Assembly: GCA_030272585.1 (NCBI GenBank)
Contig: BSYQ01000002.1
Location: 2,604,001 to 2,668,000, forward strand
Direction: 5' to 3'
Source: Bryopsis sp. KO-2023
Taxonomy: Eukaryota; Chlorophyta; Ulvophyceae; Bryopsidales; Bryopsidaceae
DNA length: 64,000 bases
The number at the start of each line of letters is the position of its first letter. The stretch's first letter is position 1. The notes below the pieces were generated by a model, which did not search any database, was not told the DNA's origin, and was given only the letters and a program-made list of their open reading frames with translations. Shown one piece after another: positions 10,501-21,449 of this stretch. The position numbers and the translations under genes were made by a program.

Positions 10501-12024
10501 ATTGGAGGACAGGGTGACAGCCTCGCAAGCCGAAGTCTTGCGTTTGAATGAATTATTGGGGACTGAGAGGGGGAAGTACAGTGCCCCAGCTCGATCATCA
10601 TGGGAGGAGGAACCAAATCGTTTTGGAGATTCCTCAAAGGGTGGTTTTGAAATCGGCCCCTTTTGCATCTACAGCAATGAAGCTTTCACAAACGATGTTG
10701 AATTTGACCAGAGAGCAGCTCAAATTGTCTTTCAACAGGTACAGATCACAGTGGTTTTGAAAAGGAAAAAAAGAGAGAATTTTTCCTATGCACCGCGGCT
10801 TGCAACACTCTATCCTTTTCGAGGAGAAAACTTGATGAAGCATAGAAAAAAAAGTTTTTCTCTGTTAAGGGAACGATTCCGCATGTATTTCTGTGTCTGT
10901 CATAGGAGTCTTCCGCTTCAGAGAGAGATCGGTTGGAATCCCAGGGTTTGGAGGTTTTGCAAAAACTGGAGAATGATCAGACGAAAGAGTTGAAAATTAA
11001 ATGCACTGCAAATGCCGTTGGAGAAAAGCACTGCCAGGTGAGGGAGGTTTCAATATGGAATCATGCTGTGGTTCCACTGGTCAGAGAAAAAACGAACAAG
11101 CGTTTTGATCGAGTTCAATAAATCATCCACTAGTTTCATCAGGTGTTGGACAGGTTCTCCCCATGAAACAAATCCGAGTGAAAGAGATCTTCTCAAAAGG
11201 AAATTTCTTCTGCTTTTGTTCATACCTTGAACACTGTTTACGAATGAGTGGCGGTGCTGTTTTTGAGCAAAACTACACTTGGTGAGAAAAAAAATCATTT
11301 CAAACCTGGGAACGTGTCTCTACTGTTACAGCTTGTGGATATGCAGGAGGAGGCGCGTTCAATGGAGATGGAGAAAGACAAACAGGTTCAAACACTCAAG
11401 GCACCCGCTCGAGTAGTCCTCAGCGGGGGGAACTGCCGAATCTCGTCGATGTCCAGAGAATCAAAGTCGCCAACTCGTCAACTTACAGCAGTTACAGTTC
11501 ATGACCTTCCAGGCTCCGTCTTCCCGGCTTACTCATTTGCAGTCAATCCTGGACAGGATGTGGCTCTACCCACTGCTCCATCCACAAGTGTTGGCAAGTC
11601 TGGGTCAACCGCAAACTATGAAACTATCAAGGAATCCCTTGCAGAGCGTCAGGCCGAGAGAGACAGAAATGCGACTCTCTTCCATATGGGTGGGGGCCCC
11701 TTATCTTTGAAAACGTTTGGTAGAAAGAAGCAATTGCTCGGCCATGCCACCCAGATGCTCAACTTTCCGAAAAAGCTCAGAGACAATGGAAGGAGGCAGG
11801 TGTTGGGTGACAAATCCAACAACATCCTGGAGTCCGAAACTGTTGAGCTGATAAGGGAGAGCAGGCGGGGCAAAGTAGACAGGGCTTTCCGAAAAAACGT
11901 GCTTGTCTTGGGTTTCGAGAAGGGAACTTCGTCGAATGACAGCCCCCATGGTGAAGGTGCTGACAAGATAAGTGGACTTCGGGCTGGAAGATATGAAAAA
12001 AATCAAACAGGGCATTTCAAATAG
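7599..12024 (+). CDS. XMAP215/MOR1 C-terminal domain fused to a long coiled coil (5' end unresolved)
   Basis: Exons 7896-8428, 8572-8842, 9018-9181, 9346-9636, 10091-10234, 10469-10738, 10906-11037 and 11332-12024 have GT-AG borders and keep phase, giving about 830 residues to the stop. The first exon matches the domain after the last TOG repeat in XMAP215/MOR1/ch-TOG microtubule polymerases (VLNKLMDVF, LLLDYRL, KILETCDKH, CLSELTKSI, LMTDIHAWC, LKVIKEILHEIC). Exons at 7599-7691 (RVDDIVKKGAMLLDV) and 7776-7816 extend this upstream, but the first junction is out of phase. Next come an acidic Ser-rich segment, then exons full of heptad-like charged sequence, and a basic Ser-rich tail. TOG domains are not seen: the MnmG remnant occupies the DNA upstream. 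It may be a truncated, rearranged gene or a real CTD-only microtubule protein. Confidence 0.65.
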
Positions 12025-12849
12025 TCACACTCCAACTTCATTGTTCAGTTTATTTCAAGGTTGGGGGGGATGGATGACCAGCCCATGAGAAACACTCACT
12101 ATATTTTTTACATTTTGAATTTTTGGCGGACTGATGGACAAAGAAGGAAACAAAAATGGAAAAATTGTACACTGTGTTGTAGAGAAAGAGTCTGGGGTGC
12201 GTGGGTCATTTTAGAATGGATTTTTTTGCGGGCTACCTGATCGATCAGGAACCATAAAAATTAAGTTTAAGTTTGGCTGTGAAATACTCAAAGCCATACA
12301 GATCATGGGGCGAATTTTTTCCCAACTGGTGTCGGTGTGAGGGAGATGTTTGGTTCGCTGCTAGTGTCCATCGTGAAACGTTCCAGAAGTCGCACAGAGT
12401 GTGGGTGCTTATACTAACACCATACAGTGTAGAAGTTTTTCTTCATTGAGAGAAAAAAAAAAAACAAAGTGAACGCTTGCTAAGCGTCGGAAGCATGGAT
12501 TGGTTTTCCCAACTAACCATGACTGGTCTCCTCTCGACACCACCTTTTTGGGACAGAATCCAACAGAGATCAGACTCGTCTACGCATGTGATTTAGAAGA
12601 GAGATTGTTGGACCTTCTGGTGGGAAGCTTTCAAAACTGCTAAGATCCTGTTGATCTACGCCCCCTAAAAAAAGATATATATATATATCTTTTGCAGGTC
12701 TTTTTCAGTTTCCTCCACCTCGTTTTCAGCTTCCCGAGCCACAGCCACAGAAATAGCCACGGCCGCAAGCTTAACAAAACGGAAAAAAAAAGCATGCGCT
12801 GCCGAGTCGTGTCACCCCCATTAGTCAAGGAATTCTCGGACGTGTATGG
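12025..12849. other. No gene seen
   Basis: AT-rich intergenic DNA with homopolymer A runs near 12450 and a short TA microsatellite near 12675. No splice-consistent coding blocks were found. Confidence 0.5.
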
Positions 12850-12925
12850 TGAAGCGTACCATTGACGACTGAAGCGTACCACTGGTGGGTGAGACGTCTG
12901 AAGCGCACATACGAGTTACGCTTCA
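12850..12925 (+). promoter_or_regulatory. Repeated TGAAGCGTAC motif upstream of the GTPase gene
   Basis: TGAAGCGTACCA occurs at 12850-12861 and 12870-12881. A variant, TGAAGCGCAC, lies at 12899-12908, and an inverted copy (TTACGCTTCA) at 12916-12925. The cluster ends about 100 bases before the start codon. Four copies in 76 bases suggest a transcription-factor binding array. Because the gene is CobW/ZNG1-like, a metal-responsive site is an attractive but unproven idea. Confidence 0.4.
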
Positions 12926-13028
12926 GGGTACGCGTAGACCGGTGGATATGCCCTTGAGGTCCACTAGGTCGAGTCCACAGCAAGACTCAGAGAGACACAG
13001 CAAAAAATCATAAACGAAGCAAAACAAG

Positions 13029-14471
13029 ATGCCCGGTTCCAAGGCAGAGGCCGCCCGCCAGCGGGCGCAGCAGGCGCGTAAGGACCGCGCGGCGGGCAGG
13101 GAGGACCCCCGCGTGCCTGTCACCGTGCTCACTGGTTTCCTCGGATCCGGTAAGACCACGCTGCTGAACCACATCCTGTCCAGCAAGGAGCACGGCATGC
13201 GTTTCGCCATCATCGAGAACGAGTTCGGGGAGGTCGGCGTTGACGAGAAGATCATCGCCCAGCAGATGGCTGAGGACGGCAATGCGGACGGGGGCAAGCT
13301 GGCCGCGGAACTGAACCGCAAGACCGAGGACGAGGTTATTGAGGTCATGAACGGGTGCATCTGCTGCACTGTCCGCGGCGACCTGGTGGAGGCGCTGAAG
13401 CGCATGCACAAGCGCGTTGAGAAGTTCGACGCGGTGCTGATCGAGACGACTGGGCTGGCGGACCCCGCCCCCGTGGCGCAGACTTTTTTCGTGGACGAGG
13501 AGATCGCGAAGAAGTACAAGCTGGATGGGATCGTGACTGTCGTTGACGCGGCGCACGTGGAGCAGCACCTGGACGACGAGAAGCCGGAGGGCGTCGAGAA
13601 CGAGGCGGTCGAGCAGCTGGCTTTCGCGGATCGCATTCTGCTGAACAAGGTGGACCTTGTGGGGCTGGAGAAGAAGGAGGGGGTGGAGGTCGCTGTGCCC
13701 GCCAAGAAAGAGGGGGACGACGTAGCGAAGGGCGAGGGCGCCGTGGAGATCAAACAGAACGTGAGTGACATGGGCGGGGTCAGGGACGAGAAGAAGGCCG
13801 AGGAGGAGCTCGCCCGGATCGAGAAGCGCATCAAGGCCATAAACAACCACGCGGACGTCTTCCGCACGCAGCAGTCGGAGATCGACCCGACGAAGCTGCT
13901 CAACCTGAACGCGTTCGACATTGACCGCGTGCTCGAGCTGGAGCCCGAGTTTCTGGACGACGACGGGGAGCACGAGCACGACGACCGCGTCTCCTCCTGC
14001 AGCACCGTGATGAAGGGGGAGCTCAACGTGTTCAAGCTGCAGAACCTGATCCGCTCCCTCATCGGCTCGCCGGAGTCCGCGGGTGACCTCTTCCGTTACA
14101 AGGGCGTGATGGCGGTCAAAGGATGTGAAGACAAGTTCGTCTTCCAGGGTGTGCACATGCTGTTTGCCGGTAATTTTAGCGAGAAGCACCAGTGGGGTGA
14201 GGACGAGGAGCGGGAGTGCCGCTTCGTTTTCATCGGGCGGAACCTGGACAAGCAGAAGCTGATCAAGCAGTTCGAGGCCTGCAAGGCGGAGGACCTGTTG
14301 CGGTTTGCGCTGGGCGCCAAGGTGATGGCCAACTGCTCGGGTGGCCGTGTGAAGGGCAAGGTGGTTGCGCATTGGGACGAGGGGAACGCATACAGGATCG
14401 AGCTGGCTGATCGTGACAAGACCAACATCTGGGCGCCGATGGACCATGATATGTTCGTGAAGGCTGTGTAG
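13029..14471 (+). CDS. CobW/ZNG1-family G3E GTPase (metal chaperone)
   Basis: This single-exon 480-residue protein belongs to the COG0523 branch of G3E GTPases, which deliver metals, zinc in the ZNG1 group. Visible motifs are the Walker A loop GFLGSGKTT (about residues 36-44), ENEFGEVGVD (63-72), the metal-binding GCICC (109-113), IETTGLADP and the base-specificity motif NKVD (206-209). A charged insert precedes the CobW C-terminal domain (FRYKGVMAVKG, FQGVHMLF, FVFIGRNLD). After that comes an extra module of about 60 residues (LRFALGAKVMANCSGG to the end, with WAPMDHDMF). It resembles a small beta-barrel extension that, from memory, also occurs in other algal proteins. Third codon positions are strongly G/C, unlike its neighbours, and there are no introns. 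The start has a good context and lies just inside the GC-rich block. Confidence 0.95.
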   Translation: MPGSKAEAARQRAQQARKDRAAGREDPRVPVTVLTGFLGSGKTTLLNHILSSKEHGMRFAIIENEFGEVGVDEKIIAQQMAEDGNADGGKLAAELNRKTEDEVIEVMNGCICCTVRGDLVEALKRMHKRVEKFDAVLIETTGLADPAPVAQTFFVDEEIAKKYKLDGIVTVVDAAHVEQHLDDEKPEGVENEAVEQLAFADRILLNKVDLVGLEKKEGVEVAVPAKKEGDDVAKGEGAVEIKQNVSDMGGVRDEKKAEEELARIEKRIKAINNHADVFRTQQSEIDPTKLLNLNAFDIDRVLELEPEFLDDDGEHEHDDRVSSCSTVMKGELNVFKLQNLIRSLIGSPESAGDLFRYKGVMAVKGCEDKFVFQGVHMLFAGNFSEKHQWGEDEERECRFVFIGRNLDKQKLIKQFEACKAEDLLRFALGAKVMANCSGGRVKGKVVAHWDEGNAYRIELADRDKTNIWAPMDHDMFVKAV

Positions 14472-15112
14472 GGGGCTAGATATTTTTTCTTGTTTTAGAT
14501 CTCCTTGAGATTTCTTGCTCCTTCCGGCGCGTATTCACGCCCCTCATTATACAGTGGATATCGTCGACAATCGAAAGGTTCATACCAAATCGCAGCAACA
14601 ACTGAACATCTCTTGTTGTTTTTTCCTCCCCGCACCCGCCCTCTTTTCGAAAAATGCCCGGGAGAAAAGAAAGAGTTAAAGTATATTTCCACACCTTGAC
14701 CCAATATTTCTTTGCGTGCGATGAAAATGAATAAGGGAGTCCAACGCAAAACAAGGACGAAAATGCTACAAAAGATTCGATCAACGGCCATACAGATTGC
14801 ACCACTGAGTGCATCAGGGAAAGTGGAAAGTGTTCAGACTCACGCAGCCACCCAAGAAAAAGTAGTGTCCGATCGCTTCTTTCGATCTGTTGGCACAGGT
14901 GCAAATCCAGGATGGTCCCAGAAGTTCACCACTAAAACCGATACACTACCAAAACGAGGGAGAGGCTTCGCACAAAGATGTCGGAACAGTAACCGAGGTC
15001 GTGGAGAAATCAGCTGCTGACCCCAACACCACCCGCGGGAATCTTCAGAGCAAGTGAAGGTGAAAGTTCATTCGATGCGGTGTAAAACCAAGCCAAAACT
15101 CGCTATCCACAC
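14472..15112. other. No gene seen
   Basis: Composition drops back to AT-rich after the GTPase stop. Short basic open frames at 14712-15020 show no recognisable domain. Confidence 0.4.
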
Positions 15113-16665
15113 CAGGGTTTGCTAGTAGATTGGCTAGTATGCTGAAAATCTACTAACGTTTAACTAACTTTCTACTAACTACTAAGGCAACTTTAGTTAG
15201 TAGGCAAAATGCTGAGCAAGTAGGTATTAACATGGATATTTTCTATTAATACCTACTAACTAGTTACATAATTATATGCATCAAAAAAGAAACCGGGCGA
15301 CAGTACTACGCTGTCGCGACATCATTCTTGCGCTGCATGTGCGATATCGGAACCTCAACACAGTCGGTCATAAGGATATCTCAACCAGGGGTTGCTAGTA
15401 GACTGGCTAGTAGGCTGAAAATACTACTAACGCCTACTAGCTACTAATTATGTAACTAGCTTATCCACTACTTTCCCCCACAACTTCCATCTGGCTTGGA
15501 CGGCTTGGATGTGTGAGGTTGTGTGTCACGTGAGTGCCTTTGAGCGAAGCTTAACAAAATCAATAAAATGTGCATTCATACATTGATTAGTACGTAGACC
15601 GACCTACTAACTAGCTACTAACTAGGGCATGCTATTAATAGATACTATTCAGTAGGAAATTTCCCTACTAACGACTTTATTTAGTCATAATCATAATCAT
15701 AATTACAACCCACAGCAAAAGAGAGCCATCACCCTCTATGATGCTGGAACAAAGACAAAAAGGAAAGAAAAGAAAGAGAAAAACAAAAAAAAAAAAACAA
15801 AAACAAAACAAAAACCTTAGGATTGTAAACCTGCTGAACGTATTGAAGCCATTTTGCTGATAACTAAAGCTAATTTGCCCGATGGCACCCTACTAAAAAG
15901 ATCCTTGGGATTAGCCCATCGAAAAACATCTGAATGCAAAGAACGAAAGGAAGAATAAAAAGGACATTCAAAAAGAAAATGCCGTTCATCTTCCACCGCG
16001 GACCGACACAACCGACAAATCCTGTTTTCCCTTGGTACACCATTATATCGTCCCACTTCCACTTCCAAGAAATGAATACCACAACGAAAACGAGTAAAGA
16101 AAACCCGAAGAGAAGTTGGTTTTAAAGTTGTCAAATACCGTTCAAATCTGAGGGAAAACTTAATATGCCGATACCAAGATATAACTCGAGATGCAGATGA
16201 ACCGAAAACATGTTCAGCATGCATAGCTTTATAACGACGCTGAAATTCCGAAATGTCCACCAAAGTCGTAGAAGAAAATATCTTCTCCGGCCAAAACCGT
16301 CTGAAAAAACCCAAAATACGCCCAAACCAAGAAGATCGAGATGCGTGATATTAATCAAAACCCCAACAAAACAATCTTCCATGCAATCGATCAACTGATA
16401 ACCCAACCAACTTGTTCCAATATCGGCACAATTGCGACCAAAGTGCTAATTCTAATGGATAACACCCTAATTCCCCGTACAGAACCTCCTTTGGCGTATA
16501 TCGAGGCAAACGGAGGATACTTCTCATAAACTGGAGATGAATTGCTTCCAACAAACGCCACTGAGAAACACCACTGGGACTTTATTTAGTAGTCCTTCAC
16601 CTCGTGCGAATTTTGACCTTCATTAGTTAGTAGAACGTTGCAAATTGATCTACTAGCAAACCCTG
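15113..16665. mobile_element. hAT-like non-autonomous DNA transposon with 8-bp target duplication
   Basis: The left end reads CAGGGTTTGCTAGTAGAT and the right end is its exact inverted complement (ATCTACTAGCAAACCCTG). Both are flanked by ATCCACAC (15105-15112 and 16666-16673), an 8-bp target site duplication. CAGGG-type termini and 8-bp duplications are hallmarks of the hAT superfamily. The subterminal regions are packed with TACTAAC/GTTAGTA words, as expected for transposase-binding arrays. A second left-end-like copy begins at 15386 (CAGGGGTTGCTAGTAG). No transposase is present; the centre holds a LINE fragment instead. Confidence 0.85.
15817..16560 (-). pseudogene. LINE (non-LTR retrotransposon) C-terminal fragment
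   Basis: Two adjacent minus-strand frames encode the end of a LINE ORF2. The first (16351-16554) has ILRLPRYTPKEVLYGELG, a motif found after the reverse transcriptase. The second (15817-16314) has the cysteine motif RICRLC followed by EDERHFLFECPFY, the zf-RVT-type C-terminal zinc finger. The frames are offset and no RT core is present, so this is a broken 5'-truncated copy. It lies within the hAT-like element. Confidence 0.7.
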
Positions 16666-18202
16666 ATCCACACATACGTTCACGAACATCGGTCCAAGTC
16701 GGGCATCAATTACCATGTTCGTTTAACAAACAAGCCAAGCTTCCAGCGGTTGACGATTCACGCTGTTATGGGGGGGTTGACGATTTGATGAGGGTATATG
16801 CCGTACAGGTTACGAGAGCGTTTCCAACTCGTTCGAAACCAGTGCGTCACCCTCACTGGAATCTTCAGCAGAAACTGCAAGACTCTGGCCAGTCCAAGAA
16901 ATCGGCTATGTTTTGTTGGAAGACCTGTTGGGGCTCGTGACCATCGACGGAGCTTAAGGCTGCATCCCTCTGTTCTTGGGACTCTGAAATACAACATGCA
17001 TAGTAATAAAGGAGTCACCCGTCAGATAATACACCATTAACCCCCACCTGTGTTCCAATGAGGCATATTCTTCTTGTCAGATTGAAGTTCTCTACAGATT
17101 GGATCGATGTCTAGAAGGTTCATATCAAAACCAACAAATGAGAATCTCATATGTACTTGAGGGGTGGTTCAGTTCTCGACAAGGCAACTTTTTCTTTTTT
17201 CTGGAAATACTGGGGAGAACACACCACAAGGTTGATGTCGAGAAGTCGACACCTGGTCCTCAACACCTCTCCTGGGAGAATTAAAAAAGGGTTCTATGGA
17301 GGTCTCTTCGTCGTCCCCATCAGTACTCGATACCGATACTTGATGAAAGAAAAAAAAGACCATCCTGGTTTCCAAAGACACAATGAATGGTTCAGAAGAA
17401 CAACAAGATTCTATCATGGAATTGGAGTGTGGATTATCTCGAGTATGGCTGCCTGCATTTCTACGAGCTTTATCACAGAACAATGCCTAGACGAAGAGCT
17501 TTTCTTTGAGCAGACCGGGCCTGGCAGTGTTTCAATGGATACCTGGCTCCCTCCAGAAAAAGAGATTGATCAAACTGCGTGCTGCAAGCGAGTGCATGGA
17601 GATCGTTTACCTTGTTGGTCCTGGGGTGTTCAGGATGTCCACCTCTTGATTTGTACTGCACCGTATGTATAGAAGCAAGACGAGTGGACGCTCCTGCGTC
17701 GTTCTAACTCTTTACCTGGTAGTCAATCGATGGGGATAACCGTCGTCGTTAACGATACGTAGAACCACCCCAACCAACATCTGGTCCTCCAACCGCCTAA
17801 CCCACAACCCATCGCATTTCGAGGGCTTCACCGTTGTACCCAACCTCAGGTGAGAGATGAACGCGTGCTTTCGTTTTTGGATGGACGAAACCCAACTTTC
17901 GGAAGACAGGAAGTCCGTCTTTTTGAGGTCGTGGGTCGAGGTCGTCTTCCGCACGCGTTTCACAGGCGCCCATGAACAATACATGTTGGGGAAAAAGCTG
18001 AGAAGGTCTGCGTTCAAGGCTTGAACTTCAAGCGTCTTGCTGTTTGGGATATTGAGCTTAATAAAATTTAGGAAAGCAAACCAAGGGAAAGAACAAAAAA
18101 AGTCAATGAACGATGGACGAAGCACTGCTGAAAAAGGGCTTCATGATTTTTTATGTCTTATGTTTTTATGGGTTTGTTTTTCAAGGAAACCCAACTACTG
18201 AA
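16666..18202. other. Intergenic, possible unrecognised exons
   Basis: A minus-strand open frame at 17712-18125 (137 codons) and plus-strand open blocks around 17150-17670 are the only long ones. Neither contains a domain I recognise, and I could not chain them by splice phase. Confidence 0.25.
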
Positions 18203-18585
18203 AACAAGGCAGATTCACCACGATTGCTGCTGTGATGGAAAACAGGAGGCTGTCATCGCAGCTGGAGGAGGAAATGAGGATAGACTCTGGATCCGGTGGC
18301 ATTTTGGCGAGCATCCCTGAGGTGGATGAAAGGGGTGGAAGCTCAATAGGGAGCGATCTGGTGGGGCTGGCTGGGCAAGATGTGGTTGAAAACATCAGGA
18401 GTGAAAAGAGTAGCCGGGCTGCCAGCCTGCCAGGGTCCGAGAATGAAGGGGGTGATTTGGAGGTCGGGGAGGGGGGAGTGGGGGAGGTAGGGGCTGGCAT
18501 GTTCAGGAGGAGGTGGATGAAGGGTTTCGCACTGTGCGCAGTGGGAATTTCTTTTTTCACTGTGAGGAGGGCTATTTGTCGGTAA
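18203..18585 (+). pseudogene. Copy A of the SEKSSR coiled-coil family, last exon only
   Basis: The frame through MENRRLSSQLEEE to the stop at 18585 matches the last exon of copy B (37851-39189) and copy C (54062-55454). It keeps the SEKSSRAAS motif, an acidic Gly-rich linker, a hydrophobic segment (MKGFALCAVGISFFTV) and a terminal RRAICR. The first exons of the family are not found upstream and homology begins abruptly near 18203. This is probably a duplicated fragment rather than a complete gene. It is shorter at the very C-terminus than the other copies, ending in R rather than IAIKR or IGIRR. Confidence 0.6.
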
Positions 18586-21016
18586 CTAAGTTGCCGATGT
18601 ATTTTTATATGTTTGTGGTTTGGTGGAGGGAAAGGGAGGAAAGGGGAAAACAAAAAACAAACATTGAAATTCAGGGGTAGGTGGGGAAGAAGAAAAAAGG
18701 CTGAAAATAGTAGGACATATGAAATTCAAGAAAATCAGGGGTAGGTGGGGGACTGGTGATTTTTTCCTATTCTCTAGGTATGTTTAGGCTAGGAAAAGCA
18801 GGTGCCAAACCAAAAAAAAGCAAAAGTGGGTGGGGAGCCCTGATATCCCCTACGCAGTCGCCAGACCAAAAAATTACAAGGAAAAAATGAAAAAAAAAAA
18901 AGAAAGATGGCAGAAGAAAACAGTGACTTCACAAGGTGGAGAAAAAAAGCAAGACAGCTGGAGGTGTTCAATTTGCTCAGAATCCACAAGCAAGGAGTTG
19001 ATATGGCGGTGGAGAACTTCTGCGATCCTTTTTCGGATGCTTTGGTAGGTGCTCTCTATACATGGTGCCTGCTGCTCCCATCAACTTCGATTGCATTCTA
19101 ACCTTTCTGCTTTATGTTTTATTTGAAGGATACAAAACACGCCTTTTTTAACAGCCTAAACTTGGAATGAAGGAAGGAGAGAAAGACTGCTGCATGACCT
19201 TGCCTTGGTGTTCAGCCTAGCATGGATATTCGCATCGAGCACCAAAGTAAGTAACGTTTTGTTGTTTGGATCCTTCATGTGGCCAGTGGAGTGAACCTCT
19301 TTTATTGTGGATGGACCAACTCTGCTTTCTGGGATGTTCAGAATTTCACTGCTGAAGACAACAGTTTTCTGAGGATCTGTATGGCTTCATGAAGAAGTGA
19401 AAAAAGCTTCCATTCTCCCCTGGAACAAATGAGCAGAAGGTTGAAGCAAGGAATGTTCCCCGGTGGTTGTTGGGCATGTTGTTGAGCTGAACATCTGCCA
19501 TCACCTGGACTGAGCCTTGGCCAGAATTTAACTGAAATAAATCCACCTACTGAACTACCCAGGCAATGCCGAAAAAGAAAAAAAAAGCGAGGCAGCCCCC
19601 CAAGCATGCTTGTGGTTGACCTGTTTTGAAATTCATGGTGGGAATTTTTTGTAAGGAATGGATGCATGTGAATTCGGCAGAGGAGAATGTGGTTTAATAC
19701 GACCCTACTATTTCTCATTGGAACACCCTGACTAATCATCCATGCAAATATCACAGTGATGTTAAAAAAAAGGGGCCATCCCCATGTTTTTTTGTTTTTT
19801 GTTTTCTTAGCCTTGTGTGGGTGCCTACAAAAAGTGTTGGACTTCTATGCATGTATTATTTTGATAAATATGGGTGGGGATGTGAAATGCCATACAAAAT
19901 CTAAGTTTTGTGCAAGGAGATCGAACCTTTTGATGATTCAACCATTGATTATATAACCATTTCAACATGGAAGAGGTCAGCATGAAGCAAAGAAAAAAAC
20001 ACCATCAAAAAGGGGCTATCCAGAAGAGTCAGAAATAAGGATTAAATTTTTTTTCAGAGGAGAGAAAAATCAAAACAGGTTCAAGACACAATGGCTTGCC
20101 TCTCCACAAGTGTGGAAAGAGGGAGAAAATGAATTGATGGAAATCGAAATAATCGACCTTTGAAAAAAGAACTGTCCTGAAAAAAACCTGCTGTCTACAG
20201 ACAATCATCCCAAAAACGCCTGATGGTTCCTTTATATGCATTTCAGCTGAGAAAAGTGTGCGAAGCCGGGTCTATATGGAGTTGGTTGTCAAAATGAACG
20301 TGGAGGTTCCATAGCACCTTCAGTACATGGACTCGGTTCCGAATTCTGACCGGATCTGGTCTTGGAGCGTCGCTGACCTAGGGTATCGGCGGGGGTTCGA
20401 TTCCTCCTCTCCACACTTTCATTTTTGGACGCAGAACAACCCTGGTCCGACGACAATCATGGGTCAAACACGAGCTTTCCATAGCTTTTGGCTGAACCAG
20501 GGACACAATTGCCCCTGGCAACTCTCAGTGTTTTTCTTCGGCCATTCGACGAAAGACGCAAGCTAATCCCGTCGTGGGGAGAAAGCTTTCCCCTCTTTTT
20601 ACCCAGGTGTGTCGAGCGTGGAGAAAGAAGGGACCCACAGATCGCTTTTTATCGAAGTTCGTGTGCAGCATGGGTCCCAAGCCAATTCGCTGCCCACTCT
20701 TAGAAGTATGTGAACAAGGGTTCGCTGGTGGGGAGAAGAACATCATTCCACGCGCGAAAAATCTGTTGGTTTGGTTTGGGGGTACCAGAACGGTCCAGAG
20801 ATGACTGTGAGTAGACAATATCAACCGCAGGTTGGCGCTCCAAGAAGTTGGAAAGGACGCCCCAAAGGGCCTTGGTCATTTTCCGATAAACACAAGCGAG
20901 CCCCCTCGTTCACATAGAGCAGCAAAACGTTGGAGGGAGGCGATCGATTCAGAAGCACTTCACTCGTGCGTTTTACCCGCCTCCATCTTCCTCGAAAGAA
21001 CAGAACCAACGCCACA
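18586..21016. other. Intergenic with duplicated blocks
   Basis: 18860-19050 (LLRIHKQGVDMAVE) is related to 39600-39700 (LLRICQQEVDTAVE), so the sequence after copy A follows that after copy B. Scattered similarity to 56400-56900 appears around 19760-20100. A B-box-like GGTTCGATTCC occurs near 20400 without a tRNA fold. No complete gene was identified. Confidence 0.35.
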
Positions 21017-21449
21017 ATGTCAAAATCAACCGCGCTCGCTGTTTTGATCCTTATGGTTTCGATAGTGGGTTCGCATTCCAGGCCAGTAGCTCCTACGACA
21101 GGTACGCCAACAAAGGGGGGCGTTTTTCTCAACGCTTTTACTATCCGGACGGTTTAACCTTGTCCAGTTTTCCAGACAACATGGTTTCTCGCGATCCATC
21201 CACGAACAAAAGGGCGTTATCGCTTGCTGCGGCGTTTTCTTCTTTCTTTTCCTCAGTGTGATCGAACGTTTAGGCTGTAAAAAGCGTTGAACGAGGAAAA
21301 AACCATCGTGTTCCGCAGGGGAGGATTGGTGCCGCGATTGCTACTTGGCTTTTGATTGCAATTTCTACCCTTTCGTTTGCGTGAAAGAAGGCGGCGTCCC
21401 GTGGTCGCATGAGAAGGGGGATCACTTTGAGTTTTGTTGCAGATTTTAA
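21017..21449 (+). CDS. Small secreted cysteine-rich peptide
   Basis: Two exons, 21017-21101 and 21319-21449, join in phase (GT-AG) into 71 residues. The first exon is a textbook signal peptide: a short basic start, hydrophobic core LAVLILMVSIV, and likely cleavage after GSHS. The mature part of about 50 residues contains six cysteines in the pattern C-x2-C-x5-C-x6-C-x17-CC (WCRDC to FCCRF). This spacing and size suggest a disulfide-stabilised extracellular peptide. I do not recognise the family, and the spacing is not a standard defensin pattern. Function is unknown. The signal peptide encoded on its own exon is typical for such genes. Confidence 0.65.

Noticed and set aside
13008..14447. Long minus-strand open frame (479 codons) across the GTPase gene
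   Set aside because: It is the antisense shadow of a GC-rich coding sequence; its Leu/Val-rich product has no domain and the plus-strand protein is conserved.
20380..20420. B-box-like GGTTCGATTCC suggesting a tRNA gene
   Set aside because: No acceptor or anticodon stem can be formed around it; treated as chance or a degraded SINE piece.
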